The position numbers were made by a program, and so were the translations under genes. Source: an uncultured Bacilli bacterium (GTDB lineage Bacteria > Bacillota_I > Bacilli_A > RF39 > UBA660). Taken from it: DNA of 38,840 nucleotides. How positions within the stretch are numbered: position 1 is the first letter of the stretch; each line of letters begins with the position of its first letter. Shown in pieces: positions 7,571-16,090 of this stretch. The notes under the pieces are model-generated. The model ran no database searches and had not been told where the DNA came from. It worked only from the letters and a program-made list of their open reading frames with translations. The stretch covers positions 1-38,840 of the forward strand of contig CAKPMN010000009.1 of assembly GCA_934168005.1 (NCBI GenBank), read 5' to 3'.

Positions 7571-7798
7571 AGATTGACAAATCAACCTTTTTCGGTTAAT
7601 ATAGGTATCACCAATTCGGAATTACTGAATTGGTGCTAGTATCACACTAGCCAACCCCTTTTTATTCTTTTATGAAACTGTTCTCAGGGGGACAGTTTCT
7701 ATTTTTTTACCCCAATTCTTTTATAAAACAGTTCTCTACTGTCCAACTATAATATAACATGAAAAAAAGAAATATTAATTCAAATATTTCTTTTTTTT
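7571..7798 (+). other. Structured intergenic element, possible small RNA or REP-like repeat cluster
   Basis: The 400-base gap between der and nifJ has no ORF but is dense in hairpins: a 9-bp stem (7609-7617 with 7627-7635), a 6-bp stem (7635-7640 with 7646-7651), an 8-bp stem (7674-7681 with 7692-7699) and a 5-bp stem (7728-7732 with 7738-7742). The last two belong to a near-identical 22-base direct repeat at 7664-7685 and 7715-7736 (20 of 22 identical, 51 bases apart). On the plus strand, TTGACA (7574-7579), a 17-base spacer and TAATAT (7597-7602) would start a transcript near 7609 that ends at the 7768-7798 terminator, about 190 nt long. On the minus strand a hairpin with a U tail (about 7569-7593) could end a transcript instead. 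The GGGGACAGTTTC-like arms recall REP repeats moved by RAYT transposases. Orientation is unsure. Confidence 0.45.
7768..7791. terminator. Bidirectional terminator after nifJ
   Basis: A perfect 9-bp stem AGAAATATT/AATATTTCT (7768-7776, 7783-7791) is flanked by an A run on the left and a T run on the right. It can terminate nifJ on the minus strand and any transcript coming from 7609 on the plus strand. Confidence 0.75.
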
Positions 7799-7809
7799 TA
7801 AGTTTTACA

Positions 7810-10800
7810 CTATTTTACATCTAAACTAGCATAATAGTTATATCTATCATAAGAATCTTTCTTTTGATCTGCTAAAAGAGATGCAGCATGCTCTGGGTTA
7901 ATAACTTTAAGCATTTTATATCTAGTTTGACTTTCCAAAAATGTTTCATATTTATCAAAATCAACACGATTAAAATCTAGAGAAAATTCTTTTAGATCAG
8001 GATTATATCTGAATATTGGAAAATACCCACATTTAACAGCTAATTTTTCCATATCAATAGCATTTACCATTCCACCATCTATACCATGAGATATACAAGG
8101 AGTATAAGCTATTATAATAGAAGGTCCTTTATGTTTTTCAGCTTCATTAAATGCGCGTACAACTTGTTGCATATTAGCTCCAATAGATACTTGAGCAACA
8201 TATACATTAGGATAAGCTAAAGCCATTCTAGCTAAATCTTTTTGATTTGTTTTTTTACCACTAGTCGCAAATGCAGCTATAGCACCTTTTGGACTAGCTT
8301 TAGAAGCTTGACCTCCGGTATTAGAATAAACTTGGCTATCAAGAACTAATATATTAACATCATCATTGCTAGATAAAACATGATCTATTCCAGAATATCC
8401 TATATCATAAGCCCATCCATCTCCGCCAATAGTCCAAATACTTCTCTTAACTATATAGTCTTTTAAAGACTTAACTTCCTCTGGAACTGTATCATAATCA
8501 AGATTTTTATAAACTTCTAAAGTTACTTCATAGCTATCTATATTATCTAACCATTTTTTAAATAAATCTCCATTGGGATTATCTAAATTAGCTTCCATTA
8601 TTTTAGCTAATCTATTTCTTAAAACATTATTACCAACTAAAAGTCCATATCCATATTCAGCATTGTCTTCAAATAAAGAGTTAGCCCAAGGAATAGTATA
8701 AGGCATAGATGGCATAGAAGCACCATATATAGAAGAACATCCAGTAGCATTAGCTATTACCATATAGTCACCAAATAATTGAGTTAGAAGCTTAATATAA
8801 GCAGTTTCCCCACATCCAGCACAAGCTCCTGAAAATGCAAACTTAGGTTTAACAAATTGTGTACCAGATATAATTGTTTTATCAATTTCTCTTTTCTCAC
8901 TTATATTTTTATCTAGATAATCAAATATAGCTTGTTCCTTATCTTTTAATGCCTCACTATATTCATTTGGAACTAAAGCTTTAACTCCTCTTTTACCTGG
9001 ACAATTTTTCATACATAATCCACAACCAGTACAATCAGATACACTAATTGCGTTTATATAATGATATTTTTTAAGTTCAGAAAAAGTTGGTGTTAAAGTT
9101 CTATCTTTTATATATTTTGGAGCTTTTTCATATTCTTCATCTGATAACAAATAAGGTCTTATAACTCCATGTGGACAAATAAATGAACATTGATTACATT
9201 GAATACAAGCTTCACTTATCCATTTTGGAACAACTTCTGATACGCCTCTTTTTTCTAAAGCAGCTGTCCCACACTTATATGTTCCATCAGCCATATCAAT
9301 AAAATCAGATGTTTTTAATGTATCTCCTAAACGTTTTGTTATTATAGAAAAAGTATCAAGCTCTTTTTCTTCATCTAACAAAATAACTTCATCAGATAAT
9401 GATACTTCTCTTATATAATCTTTAGCTAATTCAAGTGAATCATAATTAGCTTTTAATATAGCCTCACCTTTTTTAAAAAATTTATTTTTAATATAGTCTT
9501 TTAATTTATCTTTAGCTAAATCATAATCTATCAAATCAGTTAAATACAAAATAGCACTTTCCATAATCATACTAATTTTACTTCCAAGTCCAAGCTTAGA
9601 AGCTAAATCTAAAGCATTAATCGCATATACTTTAACATTACGACTAAGTAATACATCTTTTTGTTTATCTGGAATCATGCTTTTTAATTCTTCATCTGTC
9701 TTATCAGTATTAATCAAGAATATACCATTTTGACGTATATTAGAAATAGTATCAAAACTAGACAAATATGTATCTTTTGAAACAACAACTAATTTTGGAT
9801 TTAAAACATAGTAAGTTGAACGAATTAACTTATCACTAAACCTCAAATGCCCAATAGTTACTCCACCAGATTTTTTAGAATCATATTGGAAATATCCTTG
9901 AACATAATTATCAGTATTATCTCCAATCAATTTGATTAGTGATTTAGATGCACTAACCATACCATCTGATCCATAACCATATATTAAGTATTCATTGTGT
10001 AGATTAATTTTAAAATCAGTTTCTTTTAAACTTAAATTAGTAACATCATCATCTATTCCAATAGTAAAATGGTTCTTAACTTCTAAAGAAAGCATATCAT
10101 AAACAGCTTTTATACTAGAAGGAGGTGTATTCTTACTAGATAATCCATATCTTCCTCCAACTATCTTTATTTTAGTATCTTTTAAAGCCGCAACTACATC
10201 TAAATATAAAGGCTCCCCTTCACTACCAGCTTCTTTTGTTCGATCTAATACAGCTATATTATTAACACTAGCAGGAATAACTTTCTTTAGACTTTTACTA
10301 TCAAATGGTCTATATAAATGAACTTCTACTAAACCAATATCTCCACCTACTACATCTATTACTTCTTTAATAGTCTCACATACAGAACCCATCGCAATTA
10401 TTATGTGTTTAGCAGTACTAGATCCATAATAATTAAATGGTTTATAATTTGTTCCAGCTATTTCATTTATTTTTTCCATATAATCTTCAACTATTTTAGG
10501 AACTTCTAAATAAAACTTATTTCTAGCTTCAACTGCTTGAAAATATATATCATCATTTTGAGCTGTTCCTTTAATAACAGGATGCATAGGATTTAAAGCC
10601 TTATTTCTAAATTTATTAATAGCTTCATAGTCAACTAAATCTTTAACATCTTCTAACTCTAAAACACTTATTTTATCAATTTCATGACTAGTTCTAAAGC
10701 CATCAAAGAAATGCATAAAAGGAAGACTTGATTTAATACTAGCTAAATGAGCTACAATAGATAAATAAGCTGTATCTTGAACTGATGAAGAAGCAAGCAT

Positions 10801-11214
10801 ACAAAATCCTGTCATACGAGTTGCATAAATATCTTGGTGATCTCCAAATATTGATAATGCATGACTAGCTAAACTTCTAGCCGCAACATGCATAACACAA
10901 GGTAACATTTCACCTGCTATCTTATACATATTAGGTATCATTAAAAGTAAACCTTGACTGGCTGTAAATGTTGTTGTTAAAAGTCCTGCTTCCAAAGAGC
11001 CATGAACCATACCTGCAGCTCCAGCTTCACTTTGCATTTCAACTACTTTAACTTGATCATTAAAGATATTAACTCTACCTTTACTACTCCACTCATCAAC
11101 ATGTTCTGCCATTGGACTAGAAGGAGTTATAGGATATATTCCAGAAACCTCAGTAAACATGTAAGCTGAATTACTACAAGCTTCATTACCATCTATTGTT
11201 ACTATTTTTTTCAT
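7810..11214 (-). CDS. nifJ: Pyruvate:ferredoxin (flavodoxin) oxidoreductase
   Basis: Converts pyruvate and CoA to acetyl-CoA and CO2 with transfer of two electrons to ferredoxin, the central pyruvate-oxidising step of anaerobic fermenters. The 1134-residue single chain has the fused domain order: pyrimidine-binding domain with the YPITPSSPMAE signature (about 27-37), the CoA-binding and gamma domains, a two-cluster ferredoxin domain (CIQCNQCSFICP near 670 and CTGCGLCMKNCP near 726), the third-cluster CAGCGE (near 798) and the TPP domain with GGDGWAYDIGY and the DSQVYSNTGGQ signature. Slightly shorter than the usual 1170-1190. It is transcribed alone: a good promoter lies upstream and a strong terminator follows. 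An AGGTGAG ribosome site precedes the ATG. Confidence 0.97.
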   Translation of the reverse strand: MKKIVTIDGNEACSNSAYMFTEVSGIYPITPSSPMAEHVDEWSSKGRVNIFNDQVKVVEMQSEAGAAGMVHGSLEAGLLTTTFTASQGLLLMIPNMYKIAGEMLPCVMHVAARSLASHALSIFGDHQDIYATRMTGFCMLASSSVQDTAYLSIVAHLASIKSSLPFMHFFDGFRTSHEIDKISVLELEDVKDLVDYEAINKFRNKALNPMHPVIKGTAQNDDIYFQAVEARNKFYLEVPKIVEDYMEKINEIAGTNYKPFNYYGSSTAKHIIIAMGSVCETIKEVIDVVGGDIGLVEVHLYRPFDSKSLKKVIPASVNNIAVLDRTKEAGSEGEPLYLDVVAALKDTKIKIVGGRYGLSSKNTPPSSIKAVYDMLSLEVKNHFTIGIDDDVTNLSLKETDFKINLHNEYLIYGYGSDGMVSASKSLIKLIGDNTDNYVQGYFQYDSKKSGGVTIGHLRFSDKLIRSTYYVLNPKLVVVSKDTYLSSFDTISNIRQNGIFLINTDKTDEELKSMIPDKQKDVLLSRNVKVYAINALDLASKLGLGSKISMIMESAILYLTDLIDYDLAKDKLKDYIKNKFFKKGEAILKANYDSLELAKDYIREVSLSDEVILLDEEKELDTFSIITKRLGDTLKTSDFIDMADGTYKCGTAALEKRGVSEVVPKWISEACIQCNQCSFICPHGVIRPYLLSDEEYEKAPKYIKDRTLTPTFSELKKYHYINAISVSDCTGCGLCMKNCPGKRGVKALVPNEYSEALKDKEQAIFDYLDKNISEKREIDKTIISGTQFVKPKFAFSGACAGCGETAYIKLLTQLFGDYMVIANATGCSSIYGASMPSMPYTIPWANSLFEDNAEYGYGLLVGNNVLRNRLAKIMEANLDNPNGDLFKKWLDNIDSYEVTLEVYKNLDYDTVPEEVKSLKDYIVKRSIWTIGGDGWAYDIGYSGIDHVLSSNDDVNILVLDSQVYSNTGGQASKASPKGAIAAFATSGKKTNQKDLARMALAYPNVYVAQVSIGANMQQVVRAFNEAEKHKGPSIIIAYTPCISHGIDGGMVNAIDMEKLAVKCGYFPIFRYNPDLKEFSLDFNRVDFDKYETFLESQTRYKMLKVINPEHAASLLADQKKDSYDRYNYYASLDVK

Positions 11215-11230
11215 AATCTCACCTATTATA

Positions 11231-11259
11231 AGTATACAACATTAATGTATTTTATACAA
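11231..11259 (-). promoter_or_regulatory. Promoter of nifJ
   Basis: On the minus strand TTGTAT (11259-11254), a 17-base spacer and TATACT (11236-11231) form a sigma-A promoter. A palindrome TGTAT-TTT-ATACA (11246-11258) overlaps the -35 and could be an operator, though in such AT-rich DNA it may be chance. Confidence 0.5.
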
Positions 11260-11366
11260 TCATAACACATACAAAATACATGTTTGTAATAGTATAAATA
11301 TTTATCATTAAATCAATAAAATGATAACTAATCATGTTTCTATATTTATCTTACAAGTTCATAATA

Positions 11367-13094
11367 TTAATCAATTGTTTTAATTTTTATAAAAAATATT
11401 CCTATTAAGAAAGGTAAAGACGTAAACAGTCCATAAACATATCTAAACTCTCCCCAAACTGGAGACGCTAAAAGCATTGTTATCCAAATTGTTATACAAG
11501 GTAAAAATGATGTGATTGCAATAAATTTATTTTTCTTAATGAAACAAACGGTTAGTACTGCAATAGTCCAAACACATAAACCTATGCTCCATTGCATACC
11601 GAATAACGGCAAAGTTCTCTTTTCTCCTTCAACTATAATATTATTTATATTCTCGTTAGTTTTAGGATCTAAATAAATTCCAAAATTATTTTCATAAACA
11701 TTGTTTGCAACAGACCAATAAACAACATTTGGATACCAATAGCCCAAGGTACTTATAAAATAAGCCTCCATCGCTGTTTGAAAATGTTCAATAATTATAT
11801 CCGAATACAATTTCAAATAAGATATTTTATCATCATTAAATGCATCTATATTAAAGTTTTTATTAAACTTTATTCCATCAGAGACAATTGGATTATAAAC
11901 AGAAGGTATAATAGAAACAGGAATTAATTTTTCTATTTGCAAATATTGGTTATTTGTAAGTTTTTCATTCTTGGTAATTATTCTTGAAACCTGTTGTAAA
12001 GGCATTCCAATATATTCGGCTGAAGATGATTTTTGAATGCCACACCATTTAAAAACCGGTCCCTTTACAAATATAAATACAGAAAAAACAAGGACAAACA
12101 TTACAGCAAATTGTTTAAAGTATTTTTTAAAAATAATTAGAATAATTAATGCTAATATAAAATAAGCATAGATTGCATTATTTCTTAAAAACACAAAAAT
12201 TAAAGATACAATTAGAAAAGATATTAAATTCTTAAACTTTAAATTATTCCTTTTTTCATACAATTTAAAACATTCAATAGTTAGTAACAATGTAACACCA
12301 GCAAATAATACATCTTTCCACATTACTATACTATAATATCCTGTAATGGAAGAAAAAGCATAAAATATAAGTAAAATATATGTCAGTAATTTAGGACAAT
12401 TTCTTTTTCTCAGAAAAACCAAAGAATACGTAAATATTGAAGCCATAATAATCATTTGAGATAAAGTAACAAATAATACTCCAACATTTGGTGTACCAAA
12501 TATTTTAAAGCCAATATTATAAAACAAAGCCATATATAAAATATGTAAAACAGGATGATGATCACTTGTAATATGTAATCCATTCACAAACATTGAATAT
12601 TCACCTATTGAATCAGGAGAAAGAGTACCTGGATAATAGTTTAGTAAATATATACTCCAAACACTCAGCATTAATAACATACAAATAACGACAAAAATTT
12701 TATTATTGTACTTTTCATCGTTCTTATTATCATATGAACATAAAAAATTGATTACATAATACAAAATACTATAATATAGTGGAATTAATCCTAATAAATA
12801 AATTACACTTCTTAAGCAAAATATTTTATCCCAAATATCAATATTATAAACATTATAATAGGCATACATGTCCATTCCAATTATAGACAACAAAGAAAAT
12901 ATAATTGAAAAAATTAATGTAATATTCACATAATTATTATTTTTTAGCAAAGAATTTCTGTATATTATAAAAATAATAACAAATAACAAAAACGACAAAA
13001 CATTATATGAAACTATAATATCCATTTTTATCAATGATACATATGTCAAAAAACTTAACAAAAATATAGAACAAATTTTTAAATTATCTTTCAT
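11367..13094 (-). CDS. Polytopic membrane protein, DUF6020-like
   Basis: A 575-residue protein with about a dozen predicted membrane spans. The conserved loops between spans contain YYPGTLSPDSIGEY (about 155), SDHHPVLHILYM (about 177) and VMWKDVLFAG (about 258). This pattern (PGT..xDS, HHPxxH, W-KD) is that of the DUF6020 family, which resembles GT-C glycosyltransferases in layout. A role in transferring sugars from a lipid-linked donor to a surface polymer is plausible but unproven. The start is preceded by AAGGTGAGTA and overlaps the stop of a 20-codon ORF by four bases. No clear terminator follows in the 150 bases before nifJ. Composition is as AT-rich as its neighbours. Confidence 0.6.
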   Translation of the reverse strand: MKDNLKICSIFLLSFLTYVSLIKMDIIVSYNVLSFLLFVIIFIIYRNSLLKNNNYVNITLIFSIIFSLLSIIGMDMYAYYNVYNIDIWDKIFCLRSVIYLLGLIPLYYSILYYVINFLCSYDNKNDEKYNNKIFVVICMLLMLSVWSIYLLNYYPGTLSPDSIGEYSMFVNGLHITSDHHPVLHILYMALFYNIGFKIFGTPNVGVLFVTLSQMIIMASIFTYSLVFLRKRNCPKLLTYILLIFYAFSSITGYYSIVMWKDVLFAGVTLLLTIECFKLYEKRNNLKFKNLISFLIVSLIFVFLRNNAIYAYFILALIILIIFKKYFKQFAVMFVLVFSVFIFVKGPVFKWCGIQKSSSAEYIGMPLQQVSRIITKNEKLTNNQYLQIEKLIPVSIIPSVYNPIVSDGIKFNKNFNIDAFNDDKISYLKLYSDIIIEHFQTAMEAYFISTLGYWYPNVVYWSVANNVYENNFGIYLDPKTNENINNIIVEGEKRTLPLFGMQWSIGLCVWTIAVLTVCFIKKNKFIAITSFLPCITIWITMLLASPVWGEFRYVYGLFTSLPFLIGIFFIKIKTID

Positions 13095-13153
13095 TTACTC
13101 ACCTTATTTCCATATATTTTAAAAGCTATATCAAGAATTTCTTCCATTTTCAT
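13091..13153 (-). CDS. Possible 20-aa ORF coupled to the DUF6020-like gene
   Basis: MKMEEILDIAFKIYGNKVSK. The TGA stop overlaps the ATG of the downstream membrane-protein gene (ATGA), as in translationally coupled pairs. Its own ribosome site is weak (GGGA at 13-16 bases). It may be a leader peptide or the tail of a decayed gene. Confidence 0.25.
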   Translation of the reverse strand: MKMEEILDIAFKIYGNKVSK

Positions 13154-13204
13154 AGTAATTATTTCCCGTTACAACTTTTGAATATTAACTGCACTTTCAC
13201 TTTT

Positions 13205-13357
13205 TTATTTTACTAATATCATAAAAATTATTATAAATATATTTTTACTTTTTCCCTCAAACATTCTTCTGACTATAAAAACTGTTTTCAAATGATATTC
13301 TTCTTCTGTTAATTCATTTCCAAAAGCTCCGTTAATGGCTCTACAAATACCACACAT
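13205..13357 (-). pseudogene. 50-aa ORF starting MCGICRAING, possible gene fragment
   Basis: The ORF reads MCGICRAINGAF, then NELTEEEYHLKTVFIVRR and a hydrophobic end. MCGI with Cys2 is how class II glutamine amidotransferases such as asparagine synthetase begin, but the following residues do not continue that family and no clear ribosome site is present. It lies in a decayed-looking region between the pilin and the DUF6020-like gene. Fragment or chance ORF are both possible. Confidence 0.25.
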
Positions 13358-13585
13358 TATTCATATATTTATTTTTGGAATTTACAATAACATCTATATT
13401 ATTATAATTTAATATAAAATTTCCCTGTTAGATATAATTTTACCATACTCACCCCAGGGGCTTCTTAAATAGAATTATACCATAAAAAGTGTAAATTTAC
13501 ATTATGAGTGAAAGAAAAAATTATACTAATTTCCATAGTATAGCTCATTTAAAGTATTTTTGCATCTATTGGATTTATTTGCTAA

Positions 13586-13642
13586 TTAAAAACTCTCTTT
13601 AATAAAAAGTATAATAATTTCTATGTCAGATTCTTCTTTCAT
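13586..13642 (-). CDS. 18-aa ORF behind a strong ribosome site
   Basis: MKEESDIEIIILFIKESF. A GAGGGGG sequence ends 7 bases before the ATG, stronger than chance would usually give here. It follows the pilin terminator and starts the decayed-looking stretch, so it is probably the surviving N-terminus of a lost gene. A functional microprotein is not excluded. Confidence 0.25.
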   Translation of the reverse strand: MKEESDIEIIILFIKESF

Positions 13643-13685
13643 AAAATTACCCCCTCTTTAATTAAATATTTTCTTTGTCAATAAA

Positions 13686-13709
13686 AAAGCTAACCATTAG
13701 GTTAGCTTT
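13686..13709 (-). terminator. Terminator of the prepilin gene
   Basis: A perfect 10-bp stem AAAGCTAACC/GGTTAGCTTT with a 4-base loop is followed on the minus strand by TTTATTG. It lies 9 bases after the prepilin stop. Confidence 0.85.
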
Positions 13710-13718
13710 AAAGTTTTT

Positions 13719-14330
13719 CTATTTGCAAGCTGCTTCGTTAGCTGGGAATTCAGAATCGCTTGAGCAATAAACTGAAGATCCGTTAGCTTTGTCATAGAAA
13801 TAAGATACATAGTATTTACCGAATTTTAATTTTGCTTCTTTAACAACGTTTCCTTCAACAACTACTACGCTATCAGCTGCTGTTGCATCTGGTTGATCAC
13901 CTTTTACATCAATTGTAACTGATACTGGACCATTTGTTGCTGCATTGAATGCTGAGTTAGCTTTAGAACCTGCAGCACATTTTTTAGTACTAGTATCAAC
14001 ATCAGATAAATCTGAAGCTGTTGCCTTATCTGGAGATACAGTGTCTTTAATACAAGCTTTAGTTCCACCTTTAGCATTTAATGTTAAAGCTTTTGCAGAA
14101 TCTAATGTATAAGTTTGATCATAGTTAACTGATGATGAACTACTCATTAATGAAGTTACGATTGATTTTTCAGTTGCATCAACATAACTTAACATACTTG
14201 ATTCAGCAGCACCCTTTCTTGAAGATTCAATCATACTAAGTACGACTGGAGTAGCAATTAAAGCGATTACAGCTAAGATAACGATAACAGCTAATAATTC
14301 TACTAATGTAAAACCTTTGTTCTTTTTCAT
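13719..14330 (-). CDS. Type IV prepilin-like protein
   Basis: The ATG at 14330 is chosen because GGAGGAGG lies 6 bases upstream; the frame is open further but upstream of the promoter. The 203-aa protein has the class III signal MKKNKG|FTLVE, with the Glu at mature position 5 and a hydrophobic helix to about residue 29. A Ser/Thr/Ala-rich globular domain follows, with four cysteines (KACIK, KKCAAG, VYCSS, AACK) that could form two disulfides. The helix LSMIESSRKGAAESSMLSYVDATEK is the normal N-terminal spine. GC content and codon choice (GCT, GTT) are richer than in neighbours, as in highly expressed genes. Major pilin is a reasonable guess. No pilus assembly genes are nearby. Confidence 0.9.
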   Translation of the reverse strand: MKKNKGFTLVELLAVIVILAVIALIATPVVLSMIESSRKGAAESSMLSYVDATEKSIVTSLMSSSSSVNYDQTYTLDSAKALTLNAKGGTKACIKDTVSPDKATASDLSDVDTSTKKCAAGSKANSAFNAATNGPVSVTIDVKGDQPDATAADSVVVVEGNVVKEAKLKFGKYYVSYFYDKANGSSVYCSSDSEFPANEAACK

Positions 14331-14362
14331 GAATTTCTTCCTCCTCCTATGTTTACAATAAT

Positions 14363-14392
14363 AGTCTAACACAAAAAAAGAATAATAGTCAA
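14363..14392 (-). promoter_or_regulatory. Promoter of the second prepilin gene
   Basis: TTGACT (14392-14387), an 18-base spacer and TAGACT (14368-14363) with an extended TGT before the -10. The spacer has a seven-T run but no G tract, unlike the paralogue at the left edge. Confidence 0.55.
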
Positions 14393-14457
14393 TAATTTTG
14401 CTCAAAAATCTGTCGAACTTTTGTAAATGAATTTTTTAATCATTTTAAGGTAAGAAA

Positions 14458-14478
14458 AAAATGGATTTTATCCATTTT
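14458..14478 (-). terminator. Terminator overlapping the 327-aa gene's stop codon
   Basis: A 9-bp stem AAAATGGAT/ATCCATTTT with a 3-base loop followed on the minus strand by TTTC. The stem includes part of the TAA stop. Confidence 0.65.
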
Positions 14479-15460
14479 AAATGTTATTAAATTTTCTATT
14501 TTCTAAATATTCTAAAATAAAATGTATTAATATATTTAATAAAATTAATAATACAAAAATTACTAAAAATATACCGAAATATTGATTAAAAACACCTGTA
14601 ACACTATCAAAAATAGTATTTATAATATCTTCAAACATATTAATACTATCAATCATTTTATCTTTAATTATATTAAAGATATATCCACTAAAGAAGAAAT
14701 ATATACTAATAAGTAAACTAGTAATTCCAAAGTATTTTAAATACTTATAAGTACTATGAACCAATAATATAATTAAAATACTTATTATTAAAATAGAGCC
14801 AATAAGTAAATAAGTCATACTATCAGAATATATAAATCTAACTATAGACAAAAATTTATCAATCTTATCTTTATAATTATTAATTTTTTTATAATTAGGA
14901 CTATCTTCTATTTTACTTCTAACTTTGTCACTTACTTTACTTATAGTATCTTCTACTTTAGGAGCATATTCTTCCATATTTTTTATTATTTTTTCTTGTC
15001 TTTCTTCTGTTAATTTATCAGATCCTGGTACATTATTTTTTTTAAGTTCTAAAGCTACTATAGATAAATTATCACTAGTAAATTTAATAATTTCACTGCT
15101 ATTAAAATTCTTAACTATTGATATTTCTTCTCCTGTAAAAATATAATTAACGCCTTCACTTACTAAAGAAGCAGTGGTATCTTTTATGACACTAGAATTT
15201 AACACATAGTCAATAGATTCACTAGGAATTCCAACTTCAACTAATTGACTTTTTAATTTTTTTACTTCTTCTATTTCTTCACCATTTTCTTTTAATAAAG
15301 ACATAACGTCAATATTAGATATTTCCTCTCTTATTTTTTCTTCATTAACATAAGATTTAAATATATTTCTCATACAAAATAAATAAACAATTATAGATAA
15401 TAATAAAATTAGAATAAAAATACACAAATATTTCAAAAAACATACTACTTTCTTTTTCAT
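14477..15460 (-). CDS. Membrane protein of unknown function
   Basis: I do not recognise this 327-residue protein. An N-terminal membrane span (about 9-29) is followed by a 180-residue, highly charged, helix-rich domain that should lie outside the cell (EEKIREEISNIDVMSLLKE, later PKVEDTISKVSDKVRSKIE). Then come three further spans (about 217-234, 240-262 and 292-316). The shape, one span, an extracytoplasmic helical domain and a membrane cluster, suggests a surface or envelope role. It is monocistronic: an extended -10 promoter (TGATATAAT, 15484-15476) precedes it and a terminator overlaps its stop. It sits between a prepilin and a VanZ-like gene, which may be only positional. The start has GGTGAG upstream. 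Confidence 0.7.
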   Translation of the reverse strand: MKKKVVCFLKYLCIFILILLLSIIVYLFCMRNIFKSYVNEEKIREEISNIDVMSLLKENGEEIEEVKKLKSQLVEVGIPSESIDYVLNSSVIKDTTASLVSEGVNYIFTGEEISIVKNFNSSEIIKFTSDNLSIVALELKKNNVPGSDKLTEERQEKIIKNMEEYAPKVEDTISKVSDKVRSKIEDSPNYKKINNYKDKIDKFLSIVRFIYSDSMTYLLIGSILIISILIILLVHSTYKYLKYFGITSLLISIYFFFSGYIFNIIKDKMIDSINMFEDIINTIFDSVTGVFNQYFGIFLVIFVLLILLNILIHFILEYLENRKFNNI

Positions 15461-15544
15461 AAACTCACCACTTTAATTATATCATAATAATCTTCCTAGT
15501 TTTATCTAGATTAAGTTTTTAGTTAGATTTTTTATTTCAAACAA

Positions 15545-15568
15545 AAAAAGTTTATTCAAAACCTTTTT
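15545..15568 (-). terminator. Terminator of the VanZ-like gene
   Basis: On the minus strand AAAAAGGTTT pairs with AAACTTTTT through a G-U pair, with a 5-base loop and a following U tract. Confidence 0.5.
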
Positions 15569-15593
15569 GTTCTCATGTGAACTAACTGTCACA

Positions 15594-16043
15594 TTATCTA
15601 AATCTTAAATAAGTCCTTTTTTTTATATCTTTAAATACAAGTTGCATCAGAAAAATACCAATTATAGAACCAAAAATATCTAAATACATATCAAAATATT
15701 CAAAAGTTCTACCAGGAACAAATATCTGATGAATCTCATCACTTATAGCATATAAGGCACAAAAAACTATACAAAATGGTGCTGCTTTTTTAAAATTATA
15801 AAGTCTAAAATAATTGTAACTAAGTAGACCTAATATAAAATATTCAATTGCATGCATACATTCTCTTAAAGGATTATGAATAGCATTAAATATATCATCA
15901 GCATTACTAAAATGAAATAATGAAAGAAACCCTTTAATAATACCTCCACTATTGTTACCAGAAACTGCACCATTTTGACTTGATAAATAAAATATAACGA
16001 ACAACCAAACTACCAACAGTATTAACGCCAACCTCTTTTTCAT
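15594..16043 (-). CDS. VanZ-like membrane protein
   Basis: The 149-residue protein carries the VanZ family signature: an N-terminal span ending in FYLSSQNG, the segment RECMHAIEYFILGLLSYN, and the loop SDEIHQIFVPGRTFEYFDMYLDIFGSIIG before the last span. Four membrane spans are visible. VanZ proteins are linked to teicoplanin resistance in some enterococci, but most chromosomal homologues have no known function; an envelope role is likely. It has its own extended -10 promoter (TGATATAAT near 16063) and a GGTGAA site, so it may be independent of the activase gene 47 bases upstream. No glycopeptide-resistance genes are nearby. Confidence 0.85.
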   Translation of the reverse strand: MKKRLALILLVVWLFVIFYLSSQNGAVSGNNSGGIIKGFLSLFHFSNADDIFNAIHNPLRECMHAIEYFILGLLSYNYFRLYNFKKAAPFCIVFCALYAISDEIHQIFVPGRTFEYFDMYLDIFGSIIGIFLMQLVFKDIKKRTYLRFR

Positions 16044-16090
16044 AAATTCACCATTTTCATTATATCATAATCTAAGATTTAAATCTTTTT

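Larger units (their letters stand above)
13154..13680 (-). other. Gap with apparent decayed coding DNA
   Basis: This stretch, very AT-rich, holds no long ORF on either strand. On the minus strand it has a perfect TATAAT with extended -10 near 13480, a GGGGTGAG ribosome-site-like sequence near 13450 followed by a 14-codon ORF (MVKLYLTGKFYIKL), the 50-codon ORF at 13205-13357, and an 18-codon ORF at 13586-13642 behind GAGGGGG. Protein-like stretches fall in different frames (for example NYNNIDVIVNSKNKY in the +1 frame after the 14-codon ORF), as expected of a frameshifted gene remnant. The original gene is not recognised. Confidence 0.4.

Noticed and set aside
7571..7798. 6S RNA in the nifJ-der gap
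   Set aside because: 6S RNA is a single long rod with a central bubble. This block has four separate hairpins, so a 6S call would be forced.
14331..14405. Upstream start of the second prepilin (25 extra residues)
   Set aside because: It would start upstream of the predicted promoter and add an unusual leader. The GGAGGAGG site fits the ATG at 14330, giving the standard class III signal.
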